From CAXGUU01 sp964012875 (GTDB taxonomy: Bacteria; Pseudomonadota; Gammaproteobacteria; Ga0077536), in contig CAXGUU010000111.1 of the NCBI GenBank assembly GCA_964012875.1, positions 1 to 10,138 of the forward strand: a DNA stretch of 10,138 nt. Reading direction: 5' to 3'. The notes under the pieces are model-generated. The model did no database searches and was not told where the DNA came from. It was given only the letters and a program-made list of their open reading frames with translations. This document shows positions 6,284-10,138 of this stretch, in pieces. Every line of letters begins with the position of its first letter. Positions within the stretch are counted from its first letter, which is position 1. The translations under genes were made by a program, and so were the position numbers.

Positions 6284-8292
6284 GGGGTTGATGGGCTTTC
6301 TTTGGGTGCGATGAGTTGTTCGTAGGTTTCAGCCGCAGCATCAATGCGTCGGGTAAGCTCGGCGTGGCTATGTTGCCACAATGATTCTATCTGCTTGCGT
6401 TGGGTGGCAGGATGGAGGTTAGCGACAGCGCTCGCGCTCATATTCCGCAACTGCTTCAGACGCTCGACATACTTTTTCGCCGCTGCCATCCTGACTGCCC
6501 CCGGATTCGAATGTGGACCGGACAGCCACAGCGCCGAGGTGTGTGCCAGGGCAAATTCCGCCCCATAGGCGCGCACGGCCAGCCAGCCGGAGGCGCCGGG
6601 GGGCAGTTGGTGTTTGAGCCTAAGTTCCGGAGCCGATCCACGACGACTCGCTACAACCTCGCCGTTGTGGACGAGTTCAAGGCCCGTCAGGCGGTCGAGA
6701 TCGGGATTCATCATCGCCTGCGCGGTAATCTTGATTGGGCGTTCGGTACGAGTCGGCACTTCGACCGAGTCGGCGTCGCCATCGATTGAAAATTCTATGA
6801 GTGGTCCATTGGAGACCAGGGCGCGTCCGTAACGCCAGGCATGGAACCAGCGGTCGACTGAAAACGTATCGCGAAGCTTCACCCAGACGCGCTCGGCACC
6901 GGGGCTATGAATGAACGGGTAGTCCGAACCGGCTGATGGCAACACCCGAATACCGAGGTTCAGCAGGTCGTAAAAGGTGTCGGTATCCAGCCGGTTCTGC
7001 TGCAAAATTTCTATGAAATCGATCGAACCCAGCGGGGCTTCCAGGGCAATGGTGTTCTTAACGCCGAACAGATCCTGCGCAACGTGGGCGAGTCCAAATA
7101 GTCCACCACCGTCGCGAACAGCGGTTGCTGTGTGCGCGTAGAGCAGGTAGCGCTCGCGGTCATCATGAAAGTGTTCGGTACGCAGTCCGATGGCATGGCC
7201 AAATATAGAAGTCCTGGGCGCTTCCTGACCCGGCACCAATGCGACCTGGCCATTATCTACGGTTCCCGCCGAACCAAATGCGAATTGCTTTGATCCTGTC
7301 GTGGACAGGGTCGAAGTCTGTAGCAGATTCGCAACTCGCAGACCGCGTGCAGCCATCGTCTTCAACAAGGCCACGTTCGTCCAAGGGCCTGGTCTTGCGA
7401 CATGCACGTGAGTGTCGCCCGAATACCAGCCACGCCGTTCGAATTCGATCTTGAGAGAAAGCACTTCATCGAGCGAGACAACTTCGCCCGTGGCGATTTC
7501 GAAGCGTTGACGAACGACTTTAAAGGCGGGGCCCTTGTGGATGATGAGTTCGTAGCCGCCGACATCCAGTTCAGCATCGTAGTGACCGTCGACATAGAAG
7601 ACGTAGCGCCCCGGTCCGCGCCAACCCGGTTCTGAAAACCTCAGCAAACTGTGTCGCTGGATGTGACCGAATTCGTTAAGCGGGAGGGCGTCTGCGGATG
7701 GCAGTGCTGCCTTGCCGTCGGCGGCAAAGAGACCGATCTGTGCGGTGGTTGGCCGACCGTCATTATCGCGAACCGACAATTTCAGGTGGCCGATCTCGCG
7801 TGGTGCAGAGACCGGGACCGACAGTGACACGTCGCACAGTCGCAGCTCCCTGGCGAGGGATATCCACAAATCGGTGCCTGCACGTAACCGGTTGGCGAAG
7901 CGCGCGCGCGGCAGCGATACGCTGACATGCTGAGTCACGGTCTTCGTGAGTGCCCTGACTTTCGCAGTCACGGTTTGCGGCTCGCGCGTATGGTCATAGC
8001 GCAACGAGATCGTATCAGCCACGCCCGAAGATTTGAGCATCAGCGAAATGTCGACATTGCCGTCGATATCGAAAGCGATTTCGTCATCGACATCGAGGTA
8101 AAAGGGTTCGCCGCCGAGGCAGTCGTCGTGGTCTGTTATTGTCGAGACCCGGTCTGCGGCGACGACGCGCGCGATAGCCGGGGCCGGGTCCCACGCAGCT
8201 TCGTGGAAGTCGGGGGAAGCGCCGCCGTGGGCCTGAGCCGGCGGCGCGCAGGCGAGCAAGGCGCCAACGAACGCGAGCAAGCGGGACAGCAC
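6280..8292 (-). CDS. Exported CehA/McbA-family metallohydrolase (PHP superfamily)
   Basis: Metal-dependent hydrolase related to CehA/McbA, carbamate-ester hydrolases of the PHP phosphoesterase fold. I choose the GTG at 8292 (670 residues). The frame stays open to 8478, but that part lies inside the aminotransferase gene, and the GTG gives a clean signal peptide, MLSRLLAFVGALLACAPPAQA (1-21) before HGG; a GGAG lies about 12 nt upstream. Cys15 in LLAC could alternatively be a lipobox. Numbering from this start: beta-rich N-terminal region (about 22-285); PHP metal motif SGDTHVHV (291-298; Asp293, His295, His297); GQEAP with Glu357; GHAIGL with His366; GLAH with His403; SAGSDYPF with Asp457; SNGPL (495-499), typical of the family; then a beta domain and a helical, charged C-terminus (about 598-670). 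Apart from Cys15 the protein has only two cysteines (58 and 143), a possible disulfide pair that fits export. Substrate unknown. Lies 55 bp after the aminotransferase and overlaps the next gene by 4 bp. Confidence 0.88.
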   Translation of the reverse strand: MLSRLLAFVGALLACAPPAQAHGGASPDFHEAAWDPAPAIARVVAADRVSTITDHDDCLGGEPFYLDVDDEIAFDIDGNVDISLMLKSSGVADTISLRYDHTREPQTVTAKVRALTKTVTQHVSVSLPRARFANRLRAGTDLWISLARELRLCDVSLSVPVSAPREIGHLKLSVRDNDGRPTTAQIGLFAADGKAALPSADALPLNEFGHIQRHSLLRFSEPGWRGPGRYVFYVDGHYDAELDVGGYELIIHKGPAFKVVRQRFEIATGEVVSLDEVLSLKIEFERRGWYSGDTHVHVARPGPWTNVALLKTMAARGLRVANLLQTSTLSTTGSKQFAFGSAGTVDNGQVALVPGQEAPRTSIFGHAIGLRTEHFHDDRERYLLYAHTATAVRDGGGLFGLAHVAQDLFGVKNTIALEAPLGSIDFIEILQQNRLDTDTFYDLLNLGIRVLPSAGSDYPFIHSPGAERVWVKLRDTFSVDRWFHAWRYGRALVSNGPLIEFSIDGDADSVEVPTRTERPIKITAQAMMNPDLDRLTGLELVHNGEVVASRRGSAPELRLKHQLPPGASGWLAVRAYGAEFALAHTSALWLSGPHSNPGAVRMAAAKKYVERLKQLRNMSASAVANLHPATQRKQIESLWQHSHAELTRRIDAAAETYEQLIAPKESPSTP

Positions 8293-8347
8293 TGCTCGTC
8301 CGGCTCCGGCGTATGTCGTGCTCGCGAGCCTTTCGCCCGCGCGCTGA

Positions 8348-9733
8348 TCAGGCAGCGAGCAAACCTTCTTTCTTGACCCAATCGAGTGTTTCGTCCATGG
8401 CTTTGCCGTAGCGCGTGAAGATTTCACCGATTTCATCCTCGGAGCTAACCAAAGGCGGACACAATGCGACCGCGTCACCGATAGCGCGGATGATGAGGCC
8501 GTGCTCGCGCGCCCGGGCGAGGAAATACTTGCCGACGCCCGCAGTCACTTCGAAAGGTCGCCCGGTATCTTTGTTGGCCACCAGTTCGCAGGCGCCGATC
8601 AGGCCCTTGCCCCGGGTTTCGCCGACCAGCGGATGATCGGCGAACTGGCCCAGGGCCGACTGAAACTGCTCGCCCTTGCGGGCAGCGTCAGCAAACACGT
8701 TATCGCGCTCGTAGATTTCAAGTACTTTGAGGCCGACGGCGGTTGAAACCGGATGGCCCGAATAGGTGAAGCCATGGCCCAGCACGCCCCAGTCCTTGCT
8801 GATTTCGGCGATGGCCTGGTACATGAACTCCGGGATCATGACCGCGCTCAAGGGCTGGTACGCCGAAGTCAGGGACTTCGCCAGCGACATCGTGTCCGGC
8901 TTCAGGTCGAAGGTGTCAGCGCCAAAAGGATTGCCGGTGCGGCCGAAGCCCGTGATCACTTCGTCGTCTATAAACAGGATTTCGTACTTCTTCAGAATCG
9001 CTTGTACTTTCGGGAAGTAGGAGTCCGGCGGGACCAGCACGCCACCCGCGCCCATAATGGGTTCGGCGATAAATGCGGCGACGGTGTCTGGACCTTCGTC
9101 GAGGATCATTTTCTCGAGGTTGTTGGTGATCCGGGTGGTAAATTCATCTTCCGTTTCGCCGGCCTCGGCAAAGCGGTAATAGTGTGGGCAATCCGTATGC
9201 AGGAATCCTTCGATGGGTAAATCGAAACCCTGGTGCATCGCGGGTAAACCAGCGACGTTCGCAGCGGCCGCAGTAATGCCGTGATAGGCCTTGTTGCGCG
9301 AAATGATCTTCTTCTTTTTTGTTCGACCCAGGGCGTTGTTGTAGTAACGCGCGAGTTTGATTTGGGTGTCGTTGGCGTCCGAGCCTGACAAGCCAAAAAA
9401 TACTTTCGAAAAATTGCCGGGAATCATTTCCTTCAGCTTCTCGGCGAGTTCCATGGCCGTGGTGTGACTCTTGTCGAGAAACAGATGAGAGTAAGACAAC
9501 GTCTTGATCTGCTCATACGCGGTTTGCGCGATTTCCTCATTGGCGTAGCCGAGTGAGGTGCACCACAGCCCGGCCAGGCCGTCGATGTACTGGTTGCCGT
9601 TTTCGTCGTAGAGATAAATCCCTTCGCCCCGCACGACCATCATGGGCCCCATTTCGTTCAGCGTGGAAATCTGGGTCATGGGGTGAAACACCGCGTCGAG
9701 ATCGCGTTGCATCAGTGTGGACATGTCGTTCAT
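8348..9733 (-). CDS. Class III PLP-dependent aminotransferase (omega-amino acid/amine:pyruvate type)
   Basis: Cytoplasmic pyridoxal-phosphate enzyme that moves an amino group from an amine or omega-amino acid to an alpha-keto acid, usually pyruvate in this subgroup. It is 461 residues, the usual length. Visible motifs: HPMTQ (17-21); IDGLAGLWCTSLGY (50-63), with the subgroup's active-site Trp57; FFGLSGSDANDTQIKLAR (112-129), the phosphate-binding loop; RNKAYHGIT (146-154), with the Tyr150-His151 pair that stacks on the cofactor; AEPIMGAGG (223-231), Glu224; FIDDEVITGFGRTG (254-267), with Asp257 holding the pyridine nitrogen; and LAKSLTSAYQPLSAV (284-298), with Schiff-base Lys286. The start is fixed by a strong GGGAG Shine-Dalgarno 6 nt before the ATG. 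It follows the hydantoinase-B-like gene by 30 bp, so the two are very probably co-transcribed. Specificity (putrescine, beta-alanine, other) cannot be decided by eye. Confidence 0.95.
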   Translation of the reverse strand: MNDMSTLMQRDLDAVFHPMTQISTLNEMGPMMVVRGEGIYLYDENGNQYIDGLAGLWCTSLGYANEEIAQTAYEQIKTLSYSHLFLDKSHTTAMELAEKLKEMIPGNFSKVFFGLSGSDANDTQIKLARYYNNALGRTKKKKIISRNKAYHGITAAAANVAGLPAMHQGFDLPIEGFLHTDCPHYYRFAEAGETEDEFTTRITNNLEKMILDEGPDTVAAFIAEPIMGAGGVLVPPDSYFPKVQAILKKYEILFIDDEVITGFGRTGNPFGADTFDLKPDTMSLAKSLTSAYQPLSAVMIPEFMYQAIAEISKDWGVLGHGFTYSGHPVSTAVGLKVLEIYERDNVFADAARKGEQFQSALGQFADHPLVGETRGKGLIGACELVANKDTGRPFEVTAGVGKYFLARAREHGLIIRAIGDAVALCPPLVSSEDEIGEIFTRYGKAMDETLDWVKKEGLLAA

Positions 9734-9737
9734 GGGA

Positions 9738-9744
9738 CTCTCCC
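9738..9744 (-). promoter_or_regulatory. Ribosome-binding site of the aminotransferase gene
   Basis: GGGAGAG on the minus strand, 4 nt before the ATG at 9733 (the GGGAG core is 6 nt away). It is the best Shine-Dalgarno in the window and decides the start against the in-frame ATG three codons later. Confidence 0.75.
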
Positions 9745-9763
9745 TTAAAGGAATATTTTCGAA

Positions 9764-10138
9764 TCAGGACCAGTTCGGCAGGCAGCGTTTTTTCATTTGT
9801 TCGCGAAAATCTTCGGTTGACCTCGGTAGCAGCTCCCCGGTGCCCCAGTCGCAGATGACGCCGTGGCGTCTGAGTACATCGTACATGTCGAGTTCGCCGG
9901 CGCGAAATTTCCGGGCGACCTGTCCGGCGTCCTCCTCCAGCCAACCGACCCGGGCCGCCGCGATTTCCTGACGCAAGGCCACTGTTGCGGCTTCGTCGAT
10001 TTCGTATTCGGCAAGGTCAGCATCAAGGACATTCAGTACAACGCCGTAGTCGCGCGCCGCTCGTTCAATCGAAACATAATCGTCGACGACGTCTTCCATC
10101 ACGAGGGCGGGATCCCGTTTCAGCGGGTCCCCGCAGCC
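9764..10138 (-). CDS. Hydantoinase B/oxoprolinase family protein, C-terminal fragment (5' end outside window)
   Basis: Only the last 124 residues are in the window; the frame is open through the right edge, so the GTG at 10102 is internal. The fragment begins GCGDPLKRDPALVMEDVVDD and continues YVSIERAARDYGVVLN. This is the typical end of HyuB proteins: the G-x-GDPL-x-RDP-x-LV motif, then D-x-YVS and the ARRDYGVVL-like motif. The family includes the B subunits of ATP-dependent N-methylhydantoinase/hydantoinase and 5-oxoprolinase, and related acetone/acetophenone carboxylase subunits. These work with a HyuA-type partner, which would be expected upstream outside the window. About 85 residues follow the DYGVV motif, ending with LDMYDVLRRHGVICDWGTGE (fragment 95-114), an extension I cannot assign to a named domain. 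It is followed after 30 bp by the aminotransferase gene. Family is clear; reaction and substrate are not. Confidence 0.87.
   Translation of the reverse strand, partial: GCGDPLKRDPALVMEDVVDDYVSIERAARDYGVVLNVLDADLAEYEIDEAATVALRQEIAAARVGWLEEDAGQVARKFRAGELDMYDVLRRHGVICDWGTGELLPRSTEDFREQMKKRCLPNWS

Noticed and set aside
8320..8329. Perfect 10-bp palindrome GCTCGCGAGC in the gap before the metallohydrolase
   Set aside because: Short and built only from common GC-rich words; one such palindrome is easily expected by chance in this base composition.
7927..8376. 149-codon plus-strand frame antisense to the metallohydrolase and the aminotransferase end
   Set aside because: A long antisense frame of the kind expected in GC-rich genes; no recognisable motif or ribosome-binding site.
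8293..8478. Upstream extension of the metallohydrolase frame to an ATG at 8478
   Set aside because: It would overlap the aminotransferase gene by 131 bp, and the extra residues look like out-of-frame translation. The GTG at 8292 gives a proper signal peptide and clears the overlap.
8753..9220. 155-codon plus-strand frame antisense to the aminotransferase
   Set aside because: The opposite strand carries an unmistakable aminotransferase with all catalytic residues; this is its complement.
1..10138. Search for tRNA/rRNA genes, CRISPR arrays, insertion sequences and long repeats
   Set aside because: No cloverleaf-like segment, regular repeat array, transposase motif or flanking repeats seen by eye; nearly every base is in a recognised coding frame.

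Overview
The window is a compact, GC-rich bacterial chromosome segment with no RNA genes, mobile elements or long non-coding stretches. The oadG-oadA-oadB order and the general character of the proteins suggest a proteobacterium, most likely a gammaproteobacterium. That placement is an inference from protein character only.

Layout. The left end (2-1171, plus strand) holds the 3' nine-tenths of an ACAD10/ACAD11-type acyl-CoA dehydrogenase. It runs convergently into everything else, which is all on the minus strand. Read in the direction of transcription (right to left), the minus strand has two blocks. Block 1 (10138 to 4664) is a metabolic gene train: the C-terminus of a hydantoinase B/oxoprolinase-family protein, a class III PLP aminotransferase, an exported CehA/McbA-type PHP metallohydrolase, a thiolase-like (lipid-transfer-protein type) enzyme, and a DUF35 zinc-ribbon/OB-fold partner. 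Gaps are 30, 55, -4 (ATGA overlap) and 33 bp, so they are probably one operon whose promoter lies outside the window. Block 2 (4526 to 1263) is a complete oadGAB operon for the sodium-pumping oxaloacetate decarboxylase: gamma membrane anchor, alpha carboxyltransferase/biotin subunit and beta membrane decarboxylase/Na+ pump. It has its own recognisable sigma70-type promoter in the 137-bp gap after the DUF35 gene. A nested inverted repeat at the DUF35 stop codon marks the boundary between the blocks.

How the genes work together. OadGAB couples decarboxylation of oxaloacetate to pyruvate with Na+ export. Block 1 looks like a catabolic cluster for an unidentified nitrogen-containing and/or acyl-CoA-activated substrate: amide or cyclic-imide/carboxylase chemistry (HyuB family), transamination (normally using pyruvate as acceptor), a periplasmic or lipid-anchored metal hydrolase, and a CoA-thioester carbon-carbon bond enzyme with its DUF35 partner. 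The substrate cannot be named from sequence.

Points most worth a second look: the thiolase-like protein has Gly where the nucleophilic Cys should be; the metallohydrolase needs a GTG start well inside the longest open frame, which reveals a signal peptide; and OadA has Gln at the first position of the HxH metal-binding motif.
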